IMG/VR virus record: IMGVR_UViG_3300032073_000011 | Span: 38,193-102,192 of that record | Source: a virus | Length of the DNA: 64,000 nucleotides | Direction: 5' to 3' (one strand) | Shown here: piece after piece, positions 45,181 to 54,208 of the stretch | Position numbering within the stretch: position 1 is the first letter of the stretch | Layout: the number at the start of each line of letters is the position of its first letter | Notes under the pieces: model-generated | Database searches by the model: none | What the model saw: only the letters and a program-made list of their open reading frames with translations | What the model was told of the DNA's origin: nothing | Made by a program: the position numbers and the translations under genes

Positions 45181-45487
45181 AATAGAGGAAGTGTTGGTCT
45201 AATTTAGATTTATAGTCCTCTAGTGATTGCATTAATGGGAATGGTACTGTTATAATAGTACCGTCAGGTATGTTCCATTCTTGCCCACCATATGTTGGAT
45301 TTGCTTGCATTATAAGCCATGCGTAGTATGGTGAACTGTAGAATTGGTCCGATAACTTATCTAACCTAGTTTTTCCCACTTTATAAACTATTTTTCTATC
45401 ACTAGATTTAGGTGTAAGTCTTATGCTTGGGACCATTACGTAGTCCCCATTAATAATAAACTCATTATATCTATTATAATAACTCAT
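45170..45487 (-). CDS. Baseplate wedge protein, T4 gp53 / LysM-like (105 aa)
   Basis: Residues about 35-90 read RKIVYKVGKTRLDKLSDQFY, SSPYYAWLIMQANP, then WNIPDGTIITVPFPL. This is the LysM-like pattern of gp53 and tail protein X families: a strand, a helix with YYAWLIM.AN, then the I.DG..I.VP strand. T4 gp53 is 196 residues, so this is the compact form. In baseplates it clamps wedges to the hub. Its stop overlaps the start of the 2097-residue hub gene by 11 bases, and it is 5 bases after the 366-residue gene. Confidence 0.72.
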   Translation of the reverse strand: MSYYNRYNEFIINGDYVMVPSIRLTPKSSDRKIVYKVGKTRLDKLSDQFYSSPYYAWLIMQANPTYGGQEWNIPDGTIITVPFPLMQSLEDYKSKLDQHFLYYGR

Positions 45488-45492
45488 ATCTC

Positions 45493-46593
45493 TTAACTAA
45501 TATATAGTTGGTTTAGTAATTTGTAATTAAACTTACTATCACTAATACCTACATTTTTATCTCTTAGATTAACTCTAACTATATTTTCTGCTGTTGCTCC
45601 CGTATTAATCTTATAACCAACATTAAAATCAGAATAATATCTATTTATAACACCTTTAAATGTTTCATAACCACCATCTAAATTACTCGTAAATCTAGAA
45701 ACCATTAAACTTGTATCGTAATCTATCCATTCTTTTACCGCGTTATTTAATTGTGGTTTAAATACTCGTATTGTGACTGGTGTGACACCAGTAATACCTA
45801 GTGGGTCAATATTGGTTAAATCATCATACAGTGTACTTTTTCTATAATTAAGTAACTTTTGTAATTCTGGTCTATTATCAAATGTAAAAGAAGTAGCTTC
45901 ATTTGTGTATATTACCGGACTAAAGAAAATATATTCACCACCACCAGGATAATTTTTAGTAAACGCAGAATTAACATGGTTAACTATAAAAGTATTTAAA
46001 TACCCATTAGTTATGTTGTAGTTAGTCATTACTCTGCTTAAAGCAGTAGTAGCTGTTAATTGGAATGCTATTACTCTACCTCCATTTGGGTTTAGGTATT
46101 GTCCGTCAAAATAACCATCATGGCCATTTGGGTTTGTAATAAAATTAAGTTTATCCGCTGTGGTAGTTAATTTATGTTGTGAATCTCTAAGATTATTAAC
46201 TAAAGTCATAACTTGTGTTATTGTATTATTTAGTTGCGTTTCTAATGTATTGTATAAAACATTTTTTACATATTGTTTTTCGGGCTCTGTTGGGTTAGAT
46301 ATGTTTAACTTGGTTTGGATTGTTGTTGTTTCCGCACTTATGTTATTTTTAACGGTTTCGTAATAAGTGGTTATTCTACTTATTATTTTATTGGGTATCC
46401 CCATTAAAGTACCATTTGTATTTGTACCTAAAGTTCCTGTTTTATAATTTCTGGAAAACATAGATTCTTCAACAAGACCCATACTGTGGTATAGGAAAAC
46501 GTCGTCTAACCTATTCTTTACGTCCAAAGAATATGCATTACTTTCGTCAACGAAAGCATTTAAAAGATTTTTATAATTTATTGTGTAATCCAT
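45493..46593 (-). CDS. Unknown tail/baseplate protein (366 aa)
   Basis: Not recognised. MDYTINYKNLLNAFVDESNA begins a largely helical N-terminal half with Thr/Asn-rich coiled segments (TTYYETVKNNISAETTTIQT). The second half has strands such as YIFFSPVIYTNEATSFTFDN and helices like ITPLGITGVTPVT-type turns. It sits between the 1026-residue and gp53-like genes, 10 and 5 bases away, so it belongs to the hub operon. It could correspond to a tube-initiator or hub-linker protein, but no motif decides. Confidence 0.5.
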   Translation of the reverse strand: MDYTINYKNLLNAFVDESNAYSLDVKNRLDDVFLYHSMGLVEESMFSRNYKTGTLGTNTNGTLMGIPNKIISRITTYYETVKNNISAETTTIQTKLNISNPTEPEKQYVKNVLYNTLETQLNNTITQVMTLVNNLRDSQHKLTTTADKLNFITNPNGHDGYFDGQYLNPNGGRVIAFQLTATTALSRVMTNYNITNGYLNTFIVNHVNSAFTKNYPGGGEYIFFSPVIYTNEATSFTFDNRPELQKLLNYRKSTLYDDLTNIDPLGITGVTPVTIRVFKPQLNNAVKEWIDYDTSLMVSRFTSNLDGGYETFKGVINRYYSDFNVGYKINTGATAENIVRVNLRDKNVGISDSKFNYKLLNQLYIS

Positions 46594-46603
46594 TTATTAT
46601 ATT

Positions 46604-49600
46604 TTATGGTCCAGTACCCCAGAGATTTTGCCAAAAACCACCACTTTGTTCTCCATCTGTACTGGTACCTTCAGTATCACTACCATTAGAGCTTCCTTGT
46701 GTGGCATTAGCTTGTTGAGCTGCTATCCCTTGAATTATTTCTTGTTCATCTGGAATGGTTTTTTCTTCGTCAGATGCTGTTTTTATACTTCTATTATTAT
46801 ACATCTCTGTATTTGCAAAGAAGTTATTTGATAAAGCGTTTTGTAATTCTGATACAGGAGCTTCTAATCCTTGACCCCCAATGTATTTAAAGTTCATAGA
46901 AACATTTGCTATCATAGGTTGTACCCCAATACCTTCTGGATTTAAATCATATATCAAAGGGTCATAACTAAAACTTACAGAATCAATAGCTATTTTTGTG
47001 TGGTAAAAATCACCAATTCTTAATACACATATAGGTGGAGCACCAAAAGCTGTATTGTCAACATCTCTTTCGGAATCTAAACTACCATCCGCATTAACGG
47101 TAGGTATTGTATTTCCTGGTCTAGTACACTGAAGTAAAAAACTTAATCTATTATTTAATCCTTCTGGTGTCATAGAATGAAATGAAGGATGAAAATGTTT
47201 TAACTGTCTTTTTAGGGAGTTATATATAAATTCATCATCTTGTTTTAATGCGTTAAAGTAATTTTCTTCACCAAGTAATTTAGCTAATATTTTTGCAGTA
47301 TCTAGTTTCTTTTCTGCACCTGCTCCTGCTTGGTTATTTGCTGTCGCTTGTGTTTCTGCATCAGGATTTTCACCATTTTGATTTGCCCAGAATGGGTCAA
47401 ACGAACCAGCCATTGATGTATTCTGTACATTATTAGGTACACTATTATTTGTATTTGTATTTCCTGGGAATACCCCTTCAGTGTCAGTAGCTGCAGTATT
47501 TCCTGGGAATACCCCTTCAGTATTAGGATTGTCCATCTCGTCTATATCACTGGTTTGATTATACATTGTGGTAAATGGGTCCGCATTATACTCATCCGTA
47601 ACATCATTTTGTATACTAATAATATCGTCTACTGATAAGTTGGGGAATATGGACGCTAATTCATATATATCATATTCTTTACACCCAGCAAAAAATGCTT
47701 CTATAGCCTGGTCTGCGACATAGTCTGGTACACCTTTTAATGTTTGTTCTGTAATTGAGTTTAGTATAGATGGGTGGTCAACCACTATTTTCCAATTTAG
47801 TGTACCAATTCTTTCAGTGTAATTGTAAGTATATATTGGTTCTGGTCTACCTAAGAAATTAACAGAATTCCATTGTGCGGAATTAGTATCCCCGACTTGT
47901 AAATCGTAAGGTGGGAACCACATTATTCTACCACCTTGTGGCCCTCTTTCGGACTTAGGTAATTTTAATAACTCTGAAGTACCTCTCCAGGCAAGATTTT
48001 CTATAGAAAACATGTACTTACTTACATTTTTTTCTGTTTTTTCTGTGTCTACGTTGACACCAAATATTGGTGCTATATTTAAATTAAATGTGTTGGTTAG
48101 GACTGAACCTGCTTTACCTAGATGATTTCCTTTATGTCTTTGTAGGTTATCCATTTTCCAATAAGGGTCATCCTTTGTCCATGTTCTACAAAATTCTCTA
48201 GCTACTAAACCACCACCAATCCCGAATACACCGGAAGATTCATCAACAAATCTAACCCCTGAACCTTTTGATATTTCTTTATATCCGTCAGAAAATACTT
48301 TAGATGTTTGGTCTATGGCGTGTCCCACATGTTTTCTTCTTGCTCCACCCATAAGTGGTGCTGAATCTATAAGTTTTTGAGTTTCATCTAATATCCCACC
48401 TTTTCTTTTTGGTTTTTGGAATGACCTAGTTGCTAAGAGGTCATAAGGTGCGTTTGTTGAAGCAAATGATTGGTTACCCATCCAAGTCCACCCTCCCGCT
48501 AAACTACCACCGTCATTGTAGGTATACCCTTGTACACCAAACATATAATATGGCCAAAGTGGTTGTCCGTCTACTGTTTCTAATTGTTTAGCTAATGTAG
48601 ATGGACCATAAACTAAAGCGTTTATAGGTCTACCAAACTCATCACTTGGTATTGCACCCATAGGGGATTGTACTTTTGATGGTTCATTATTTTTAGAACC
48701 TAAATAGTAATATGGTGTTATGTTGGTTACTCCGTCTCTTAGTTGTACTCTAGAGTAGTCAGGTCTATATTTGTTAAAGTCTAAAGATGTAAATAATGCT
48801 TTTTGTTGTTCAGAACCCATATAACTGATAAATCTATCACTTGGTACTGGGTTGGAGACTGTGTTAGTTGGTATGTTGTCACCTCCGGTTAACATATTTC
48901 CTATAGCGTTAGCTGTAGCTTGTATGTTACCAAATATCCCCGTAAAACTTATTCCATTTTTAGCTAAGAAATTAATGTCTGGTTTAAATATCCCATCAAA
49001 ATAGTTACCTGGTATATTAGAATACCCATAATATAAATTTGTTATCCTTGATAAAAAGTCTGTGCCATCCAATTCCTTTTGGCCTGGATTTGCACTAACA
49101 TTAAACATAAAAGAACCTTTATCACTTAAATCTAAATCGTTCCATCCTTGATTGTACCCTAATTGTTCTCTTAAATTACCACTAGATTTTTGTACTAACT
49201 CACTATCATTTAAAATTTTACTATTTAAAGTATTAGTAATACCGTTAGTTATATTAACTGTTTCTAATATTTCTGCTGATGTATACTCAGAAGAAACGAA
49301 TGATTTTGGTTGTAGTGTGTTAGGTGTTACATAATCTAACCCTCTTCTAGGGAGTACTTTTTTAACATTTATCGTTTGTACGTCTGTAAACCCCCCTTCA
49401 GGACCATAACTATTATCTAAAAATAAACTTACTAGATTTGGTGGTGCTAATTCCTCTACTGTTTTTTGGTCTATAACAGGACGTTCATATATACTAGTAT
49501 TTTGTTTTCCAGGTGGTTGTATACCAAAAGGTGGAGAAACTGGATTACCATCTGCAAGATATGAACTTTGTAAATTTTTACCCAATAAAAAAACACGTAA

Positions 49601-49684
49601 CTTTTCAGTAGAAGCTACATTAGGTCTATAAGGACCCTGCATCCCAAAAGCTTGTACACCACCTGTATTTAGACCTACTGACAT
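46604..49684 (-). CDS. Large baseplate/tube-initiator-like protein (1026 aa)
   Basis: A central segment (ITPFYYLG-type strands, YNYTERIGTLNWKIVVDHPS, then ILNSITEQTLKGVP) and a C-terminal segment (CVLRIGDFYHTKIAIDSVSF, SYDPLIYDLNPEGIGVQPMI, ANVSMNFKYIGG) resemble baseplate/tube-initiator proteins of the gp48/gp54 type. These carry tube-like beta-barrels facing the tail tube. The assignment is by general pattern and is not firm. Residues about 725-745 contain a repeated TEGVFPGNT encoded by a 26-bp direct repeat, in a Gly/Asn/Thr-rich linker. Position next to the tape measure and the hub fits. A late-type motif lies 9 bases before the ATG. Confidence 0.5.
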   Translation of the reverse strand: MSVGLNTGGVQAFGMQGPYRPNVASTEKLRVFLLGKNLQSSYLADGNPVSPPFGIQPPGKQNTSIYERPVIDQKTVEELAPPNLVSLFLDNSYGPEGGFTDVQTINVKKVLPRRGLDYVTPNTLQPKSFVSSEYTSAEILETVNITNGITNTLNSKILNDSELVQKSSGNLREQLGYNQGWNDLDLSDKGSFMFNVSANPGQKELDGTDFLSRITNLYYGYSNIPGNYFDGIFKPDINFLAKNGISFTGIFGNIQATANAIGNMLTGGDNIPTNTVSNPVPSDRFISYMGSEQQKALFTSLDFNKYRPDYSRVQLRDGVTNITPYYYLGSKNNEPSKVQSPMGAIPSDEFGRPINALVYGPSTLAKQLETVDGQPLWPYYMFGVQGYTYNDGGSLAGGWTWMGNQSFASTNAPYDLLATRSFQKPKRKGGILDETQKLIDSAPLMGGARRKHVGHAIDQTSKVFSDGYKEISKGSGVRFVDESSGVFGIGGGLVAREFCRTWTKDDPYWKMDNLQRHKGNHLGKAGSVLTNTFNLNIAPIFGVNVDTEKTEKNVSKYMFSIENLAWRGTSELLKLPKSERGPQGGRIMWFPPYDLQVGDTNSAQWNSVNFLGRPEPIYTYNYTERIGTLNWKIVVDHPSILNSITEQTLKGVPDYVADQAIEAFFAGCKEYDIYELASIFPNLSVDDIISIQNDVTDEYNADPFTTMYNQTSDIDEMDNPNTEGVFPGNTAATDTEGVFPGNTNTNNSVPNNVQNTSMAGSFDPFWANQNGENPDAETQATANNQAGAGAEKKLDTAKILAKLLGEENYFNALKQDDEFIYNSLKRQLKHFHPSFHSMTPEGLNNRLSFLLQCTRPGNTIPTVNADGSLDSERDVDNTAFGAPPICVLRIGDFYHTKIAIDSVSFSYDPLIYDLNPEGIGVQPMIANVSMNFKYIGGQGLEAPVSELQNALSNNFFANTEMYNNRSIKTASDEEKTIPDEQEIIQGIAAQQANATQGSSNGSDTEGTSTDGEQSGGFWQNLWGTGP
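47457..47482. repeat. 26-bp direct repeat, copy 1
   Basis: The plus strand starts GTATTTCCTGGGAATACC and is repeated exactly at 47496-47521, 39 bases on. Both copies are in frame and encode the same TEGVFPGNT, so the linker was probably expanded by duplication. Confidence 0.9.
47496..47521. repeat. 26-bp direct repeat, copy 2
   Basis: Identical to 47457-47482 and lying within the same linker-coding region. Confidence 0.9.
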
Positions 49685-49693
49685 ATATTATTC

Positions 49694-49708
49694 TTTTATA
49701 ATAAATAG
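49694..49708 (-). promoter_or_regulatory. Late-type motif before the 1026-aa gene
   Basis: The coding strand reads CTATTTATTATAAAA, 9 bases before the ATG at 49684, in the 64-base gap after the tape-measure gene. Confidence 0.55.
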
Positions 49709-49748
49709 ATTGTAACGTAATTTCGTCAGGTTATTTAGACAAATAAGA

Positions 49749-51665
49749 TTATGCCCCTAAGGACATAGCGTCATTTAGTAGTTTACCAGTTTCTAAAGCT
49801 ACACCCCTATCCATTTGTAGTAGTTTTAAAAAGTCTTGCCCATTCATTCTTGCCTCACCATTATTAACATCAATATTACCTTCCAACTTTAAACTAAGTG
49901 GTCTCATAGTTGTTGTGTTGGTTGTGGTATTTGTATTTTCTACTATACTTTTATTTAAAGTTTCTGTTCTACTCGCGATAGACGCATCAAGGTCTTCTCC
50001 TAATTTTACATTTCCAGCTTGTGCTGCTACTAAAATATCTCCTTTATCAAAAGTTGTTATACCTTCTGGTGTGATTATTGCATCATTTGCATGCATTTTT
50101 TGTAATTCTTCCAAAGCTTTCTTAGCTCCATCGGTACCAGCTTTTTCAATCTCAGCAGATATAGAGTCTAGGTCACCTTTTCTTAAAGATTCTAGTTGTT
50201 CATCTGTTAAGCTTGGCATTCCAGAGGCTATTGTTTGTGTTAAAGTTTCTGTTCTTATAGCTTTGTCAGCTCCCATTCCTAACTCGTTTTTTACCATTAA
50301 CCTAATACCTGCATCCATCGCTGCAAGATACTGATTAGCTTTTTCAGCAACGGTAAGTTGTTGTTTATAGACATCAGAATCCGTCATCCCTTCCTTTCTT
50401 AATAATTCCATTTGTTCTTCGGTAACATTAGAAACATCAACCATTTCTTCAATACCTGGAATTTTTACTTGTGCTACCCCACCTTCACCAATTTTAGACA
50501 TAGAAGCTATTAACTCCTTATCGGTTTCTGACATATCACTAAAGTCTCCTATTTGGTTAAATACTTCTGCTCTTCTTGCTGACCTGACTGCGGTATCTGC
50601 TAATTCTTGGTAACTCATACCCATTTGTTCTGCCATAGCTTTTAACTGTCGTCTCTGTTCCGGAGATATAGAGAATTTGTTCTTTTCTTTGTCAAAATAA
50701 ACAGCTGAAGCTGCTGTATCCGCAATAGCCTCTTGTAGACCTTCTAGGTCATTAGTTGCCATGTACATTAATTTAAATGGGTCTGCTAGGTCACCAACCG
50801 CGCCCCCAATTACACTCATTTGTGCCGCAAAATCAATCGCCCCTTCCGGGTCAAAGAATTTATCCGCGAGACTTGTTACCGTACTCATTTCAATACCTAA
50901 TGCCTGACCTCTAGCTACCATTCTAGCTAATCCCTCAACACCTCTTTCAAATCCGTAAGTATTAATTAATTTTAATTCACCACTTATATTACCTAAGAAT
51001 TTTTCCATTACAACACCAAAATCTCTACCTGTTTGTAAGATTTCAGACATAGCATTATCAGTTTCATCTACTTTACCCATTGCTGTATCTAAACTAAATC
51101 CTATAGTATCAAAACTTTCTGCAAATTTTCCAGCATCAAACCCTTCTAATGTTTTGGTTAATAGTGCAGCTCTTTCACTAACTTCTGGTGGGATATATAG
51201 GTTTCTTGAAATTTCTTTGGTCATTTCTTTGAAGACCGTGAATAAATCGTTTACGGTCATACCAAATTTGGATGCTGACATTCCTGCCTCAGTTAGACCA
51301 TCTACTGTATCCATTAACTGTGCGTTGGACATTCCTAGACTTTTGGAGATGTCTACCCTTAGAGTATCTTCTAAAGCTAACATGTCTAATATTGTTTCCA
51401 TATTATCCATATTAGTTACGTTTAAAGTCCTTATATTTTTAAGGACATCAGCCATTTTTTCTAAATCTCCTGTTGATACACTTTCTTTTGGTGTTCTATC
51501 GGTTGCTATTTTACCTAGCTTTTCCCATACGGAACCCTTACTACCTCCACCAACATTACTTTTTGGGGGTGGCCCATAACCAACTGGTACCCAATCACCA
51601 TTTGCATTATAAATGTGGTTTACACCATTAATTGTTTTTTCATCACCTAATTGTGGAGTTGCCAT
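49749..51665 (-). CDS. Probable tail tape-measure protein (638 aa)
   Basis: Long helical protein, Ala/Met/Glu/Asp-rich with weak hydrophobic patches (FAAQMSVIGGAVGDLADPFK, LEGLQEAIADTAASAVYFDK). It has regular heptad-like segments (LTKTLEGFDAGKFAESFDTI) and a Gly-poor body, as in T4-like phage tape measures. It follows the gp26/gp51-like genes and precedes large baseplate genes, the usual position. Length is comparable to T4 gp29 (590). At about 1.5 angstroms per residue it would set a tail near 95 nm, an inference. The N-terminal Gly-rich stretch GYGPPPKSNVGGGSKGSVWE is unusual. A late-type motif lies 10 bases upstream of the ATG. Confidence 0.65.
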   Translation of the reverse strand: MATPQLGDEKTINGVNHIYNANGDWVPVGYGPPPKSNVGGGSKGSVWEKLGKIATDRTPKESVSTGDLEKMADVLKNIRTLNVTNMDNMETILDMLALEDTLRVDISKSLGMSNAQLMDTVDGLTEAGMSASKFGMTVNDLFTVFKEMTKEISRNLYIPPEVSERAALLTKTLEGFDAGKFAESFDTIGFSLDTAMGKVDETDNAMSEILQTGRDFGVVMEKFLGNISGELKLINTYGFERGVEGLARMVARGQALGIEMSTVTSLADKFFDPEGAIDFAAQMSVIGGAVGDLADPFKLMYMATNDLEGLQEAIADTAASAVYFDKEKNKFSISPEQRRQLKAMAEQMGMSYQELADTAVRSARRAEVFNQIGDFSDMSETDKELIASMSKIGEGGVAQVKIPGIEEMVDVSNVTEEQMELLRKEGMTDSDVYKQQLTVAEKANQYLAAMDAGIRLMVKNELGMGADKAIRTETLTQTIASGMPSLTDEQLESLRKGDLDSISAEIEKAGTDGAKKALEELQKMHANDAIITPEGITTFDKGDILVAAQAGNVKLGEDLDASIASRTETLNKSIVENTNTTTNTTTMRPLSLKLEGNIDVNNGEARMNGQDFLKLLQMDRGVALETGKLLNDAMSLGA

Positions 51666-51675
51666 AATTCTAAAC

Positions 51676-51692
51676 TGTTTTTATATAAATAT
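51676..51692 (-). promoter_or_regulatory. Late-type motif before the tape-measure gene
   Basis: The coding strand reads ATATTTATATAAAAACA, 10 bases before the ATG at 51665. The same 17 bases occur on the plus strand at 63528-63544 before the gene at 63551, so the motif follows gene direction. Confidence 0.65.
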
Positions 51693-51902
51693 TTAGAATC
51701 TGTTTTTAGCCTTGTTATTTGCTTGTTCAATTGCCTCATTCTTTTTTTGGAATTCCTCTGTTAGGAAATTTACGTAGAATCTACGTTCAAATGTAGGCAT
51801 TTGTAAGAGGTCGGACCACGCGATGTGGAGGTGTTTCATTAGATAATAGAATTCTTGCAATAGGGCATTCCTATATGCCGTAGAAAGGACGAAAAAACTC
51901 AA
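51693..51902 (-). CDS. gp51-like tail assembly protein, possible frameshift product (69 aa)
   Basis: Small helical protein with MPTFERRFYVNFLTEEFQKK in the middle. It resembles T4 gp51 and similar small assembly factors (an ERR-F/Y-x-V motif before a charged helix). The only in-frame start overlapping the upstream gene is TTG at 51902, within the last 32 bases of the gp26-like gene; the next ATG is 21 codons in. In its frame a TAA lies a short way upstream of the TTG. Either the TTG is a real coupled start, or it is reached by +1/-2 frameshifting at the T6C run (51891-51897) from the gp26-like gene, like the paired tail chaperones of other phages. It sits immediately before the tape measure. 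Confidence 0.6.
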   Translation of the reverse strand: MSFFVLSTAYRNALLQEFYYLMKHLHIAWSDLLQMPTFERRFYVNFLTEEFQKKNEAIEQANNKAKNRF

Positions 51903-52629
51903 CCCCGAATGTGATTCTCGCGTTTATCTCTTCATTCGATGGAGTTAACACGGGGATAGTTAAATCTAGTGAAGGCGAGTTTTCTCTAATTACTTTTCTA
52001 ATGTTTTGAGAATCTCGAATTGGCATTGTTTGTATAAATTGTGCGATAGTCATTGGGTCTCTTACTCCGTCTATTTCTTTAATTAACAATTCTAATTGTT
52101 TGGTCATGTAAGTGTTTACTACCGCTTTTTTATTTTGTTCGTCTAATGCTTTTAATGTTCTTTCGTTTTGTGGGGTTAAGAAAGATAGTTTTACCTTCTT
52201 TTTAGAAATTTCTAAGTAATGGTCAAACTCATTATTATTATCTAACTCCACGCCTACTTCATTAGTTTTTAATATAGATAAATCTATTGTTGTTTCAAAA
52301 GACTCTTTTGTTTTTGGGTCTGTTAAGGTAACTTTATAGTCTGAACCAAAAGCAGTATTTCTTAAAAATACAAGTACAGCTTCTTTATCACATTCTGGCA
52401 TATCCATAATATCTATATCTTTATCTAAAATTTTTCTAGATATTAACATGTTGATTAATTCACCATTAGCTTGTAATGATGGTGTTGCCAATAAATTTTC
52501 GTCTGAAGCATTTAAGTAGGTTACCTTTACAGATTTCTTTTTATTTTTATAAAAAACACCCTGAGAAGGTAAACTTACCATGTCGTAAGGTAAGATTGTT
52601 TCTGGTTGTTGGCCTAATTGTTCTTGCAT
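51871..52629 (-). CDS. Baseplate/tail-assembly protein, T4 gp26-like (252 aa)
   Basis: The N-terminus MVSLPSQGVFYKNKKKSVKV matches the PSKG-x-x-Y opening of the gp26-like baseplate hub and tail-assembly family. LNASDENLLATPSLQANGEL follows, then a helical body (ERTLKALDEQNKKAVVNTYM, TKQLELLIKEIDGV) and a C-terminal strand pair ending FGVEFFRPFYGI. T4 gp26 is 208 residues. These proteins sit between the tube and tape-measure genes. The 3' end overlaps the gp51-like gene by 32 bases and contains a T6C run. A weak late-type motif precedes the gene. Confidence 0.65.
   Translation of the reverse strand: MQEQLGQQPETILPYDMVSLPSQGVFYKNKKKSVKVTYLNASDENLLATPSLQANGELINMLISRKILDKDIDIMDMPECDKEAVLVFLRNTAFGSDYKVTLTDPKTKESFETTIDLSILKTNEVGVELDNNNEFDHYLEISKKKVKLSFLTPQNERTLKALDEQNKKAVVNTYMTKQLELLIKEIDGVRDPMTIAQFIQTMPIRDSQNIRKVIRENSPSLDLTIPVLTPSNEEINARITFGVEFFRPFYGI
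51891..51897 (-). other. Candidate frameshift site (T6C) in the gp26/gp51 overlap
   Basis: The coding strand reads GAG TTT TTT CGT in the gp26-like frame. The gp51-like frame is +1 (equivalently -2), and a TTT-to-TTC slip at the second Phe codon joins the two without a mismatch. The offset differs from the usual -1. The run also occurs by chance often in AT-rich DNA, so this is a candidate only. Confidence 0.45.
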
Positions 52630-52655
52630 AGCTTATAATTTAATTAATATATTAT

Positions 52656-52667
52656 AATAGTAAATAC
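52656..52667 (-). promoter_or_regulatory. Weak late-type motif before the gp26-like gene
   Basis: The coding strand reads GTATTTACTATT, 26 bases before the ATG at 52629. It is the weakest match of the set. Confidence 0.3.
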
Positions 52668-52750
52668 ATATATTTAAGTTTTATTAATTTAAATAGGTTG
52701 CGCTATAAGCATCTTAAAATATATAATTAAAGTCAAGTAGTTTGCAATAA

Positions 52751-52774
52751 AAAAGCCCTAACTAAAGGGCTTTT
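52751..52774. terminator. Bidirectional terminator after the tube gene
   Basis: A perfect stem AAAAGCCCT / AGGGCTTTT with a 6-base loop, flanked by A- and T-runs on both sides, lies 21 bases past the tube stop codon and ends the leftward tube transcript. The same stem can act on the other strand. Confidence 0.75.
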
Positions 52775-52795
52775 ATAAAATCTATTTAGTTTGGT

Positions 52796-53284
52796 TTAGT
52801 AAACTAAGATACATCTATCTGGTCTTAAAGTGGCTGAAATATTTGCAAGACCGTCATCACTATAACTTAAGTCATTAAAGTTAACGTCTGTTAAGAAACA
52901 CCCTTGTAGTATCCATTTTTCTACAACAACACCAGTAGGGTCTAACATTTCTAGGTCGATGTTTTTCTTATAACCCGCAGCGTAACCCATTCTACCAGTT
53001 ACAGATTCTGCATGTGTTCTAACCCACTCCATAAGAGCTTGTGCTGCTGATGGTCCGATTGGGTCTCTAAATGTTACGTTTATTGTGTTCCATACAAATC
53101 TACCCGCTACATAAGTAGAGGTGTTTAAGAACGGTACTTCTACAGAGTTAATTGTAACCTGTGGTCTAGAAGTACTCTCTACATACCATTCATTAATCCC
53201 CAAAGAAGAGTCGAATCGCATGATAAACCTATTCTTTTTCTTTGGCTCATAAGGTATAGGCATTTTCATTAATAAGTCAGCCAT
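52796..53284 (-). CDS. Tail tube protein, T4 gp19-like (162 aa)
   Basis: Forms the inner tail tube. It has the gp19 look: RFIMRFDSSLGINEWYVEST, then SRPQVTINSVEVPFLNTSTY, the FVWNTINVTFRDPIGPSAAQ strand-helix, and a C-terminal NISATLRPDRCILVY. T4 gp19 is 163 residues, a close match. A late-type motif (53319-53332) lies about 34 bases upstream with an A-rich leader, and a terminator (52751-52774) directly follows. That isolates it as a strongly expressed single-gene unit, as expected for a protein needed in over 100 copies per virion. Confidence 0.9.
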   Translation of the reverse strand: MADLLMKMPIPYEPKKKNRFIMRFDSSLGINEWYVESTSRPQVTINSVEVPFLNTSTYVAGRFVWNTINVTFRDPIGPSAAQALMEWVRTHAESVTGRMGYAAGYKKNIDLEMLDPTGVVVEKWILQGCFLTDVNFNDLSYSDDGLANISATLRPDRCILVY

Positions 53285-53318
53285 ATCTTTTTAATTTTTT
53301 GTTTTTACTTTTTTATTA

Positions 53319-53332
53319 TATACTATAAATAT
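53319..53332 (-). promoter_or_regulatory. Late-type motif before the tube gene
   Basis: The coding strand reads ATATTTATAGTATA, about 34 bases before the ATG at 53284. The leader between is A-rich and has no Shine-Dalgarno sequence. Confidence 0.5.
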
Positions 53333-53353
53333 ATCGGGAATGAAAAAAATGTC

Positions 53354-54208
53354 CTAATTCACTTGTTTTAATACTATTTTGTTCATTCCACCTTCAGATG
53401 TGTCATAAACTATGAAATCTACATCTGGAAATTCTACTTGTAATACCTCTTTTATAAAAGGAATTATCGCGTTTATATTACCTAAATCATCATCACTAAA
53501 CCCCACTGATAATTTTTTATTACCCATATTTACCATCTGAGACGCCTTAGATACTATATTTGTCACATAATCTCTTAAAGCTATTTTTTTATTTTCTTCT
53601 GGATTTGCTGCCGAACCACCTTCTAATCCGAATTTATCTGTAAATTTTTGTGATGTTACTGGGTGATATTCGTGTGAGTCTAAATAAGTCTTTATTACTA
53701 TTTCTGGGTCTTGTCCATCTAATTCTGGATAATTTTGTTGGATGTTGTCAATCATTTTACCTAATTCTTCCTCGGTAAACGTGTGGGATATAACTAAATC
53801 CATACCTTTCCTTAACACTGCGGGTTCATGTCCTCTAGCTGTTATAATAGATATTGGATTTGCATATATTAGGGCCTCTTTAAATTTGTCGAATGAGGGT
53901 GCGAAAGAACCCATAGTTAAAGCCTTTTCTAAATCCATTAGAAAAGCGTCCTCATCTATAAAGTTATCAAAAGCTCCCTCGTCTAATTTATAATAATTAC
54001 TATCCCTAACTAAGGCAAACTCTTCCGTACCTACATTAACAGGCACCCAACCGTCTCCAGTATTTTTTAACATTTTAATAGTGGTTGGCATTTTAAGTAT
54101 ATTATCATCCCAATCAAAACTATATGCTCTAATACCGTTAGACTGTTCTTCTATTAGTCCACCAATTCTTTTTAGTTGTTCCTTAGTTATTATTATCTGT
54201 TGTGACAT
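53354..54208 (-). CDS. HAD-like hydrolase-fold protein (284 aa)
   Basis: HAD-superfamily-like. AYSFDWDDNIL gives the motif I Asp pair (Asp32/Asp34) in the DWDDN form seen in phage HAD proteins. SIITARGHEP is a motif II-like Thr, and VGFSDDDLGN fits the motif IV acidic cluster. In the family these hydrolyse phosphate esters (nucleotides, sugars, or polynucleotide 3' ends), but the substrate is unknown. I start it at the ATG at 54208 because the TTG further upstream (54223) falls inside the late-type motif. The N-terminus ITKEQLKRIGGLIEE carries the recurrent helical motif shared with three other genes. It precedes the tube gene. It was not matched to a known T4 gene. Confidence 0.65.
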   Translation of the reverse strand: MSQQIIITKEQLKRIGGLIEEQSNGIRAYSFDWDDNILKMPTTIKMLKNTGDGWVPVNVGTEEFALVRDSNYYKLDEGAFDNFIDEDAFLMDLEKALTMGSFAPSFDKFKEALIYANPISIITARGHEPAVLRKGMDLVISHTFTEEELGKMIDNIQQNYPELDGQDPEIVIKTYLDSHEYHPVTSQKFTDKFGLEGGSAANPEENKKIALRDYVTNIVSKASQMVNMGNKKLSVGFSDDDLGNINAIIPFIKEVLQVEFPDVDFIVYDTSEGGMNKIVLKQVN

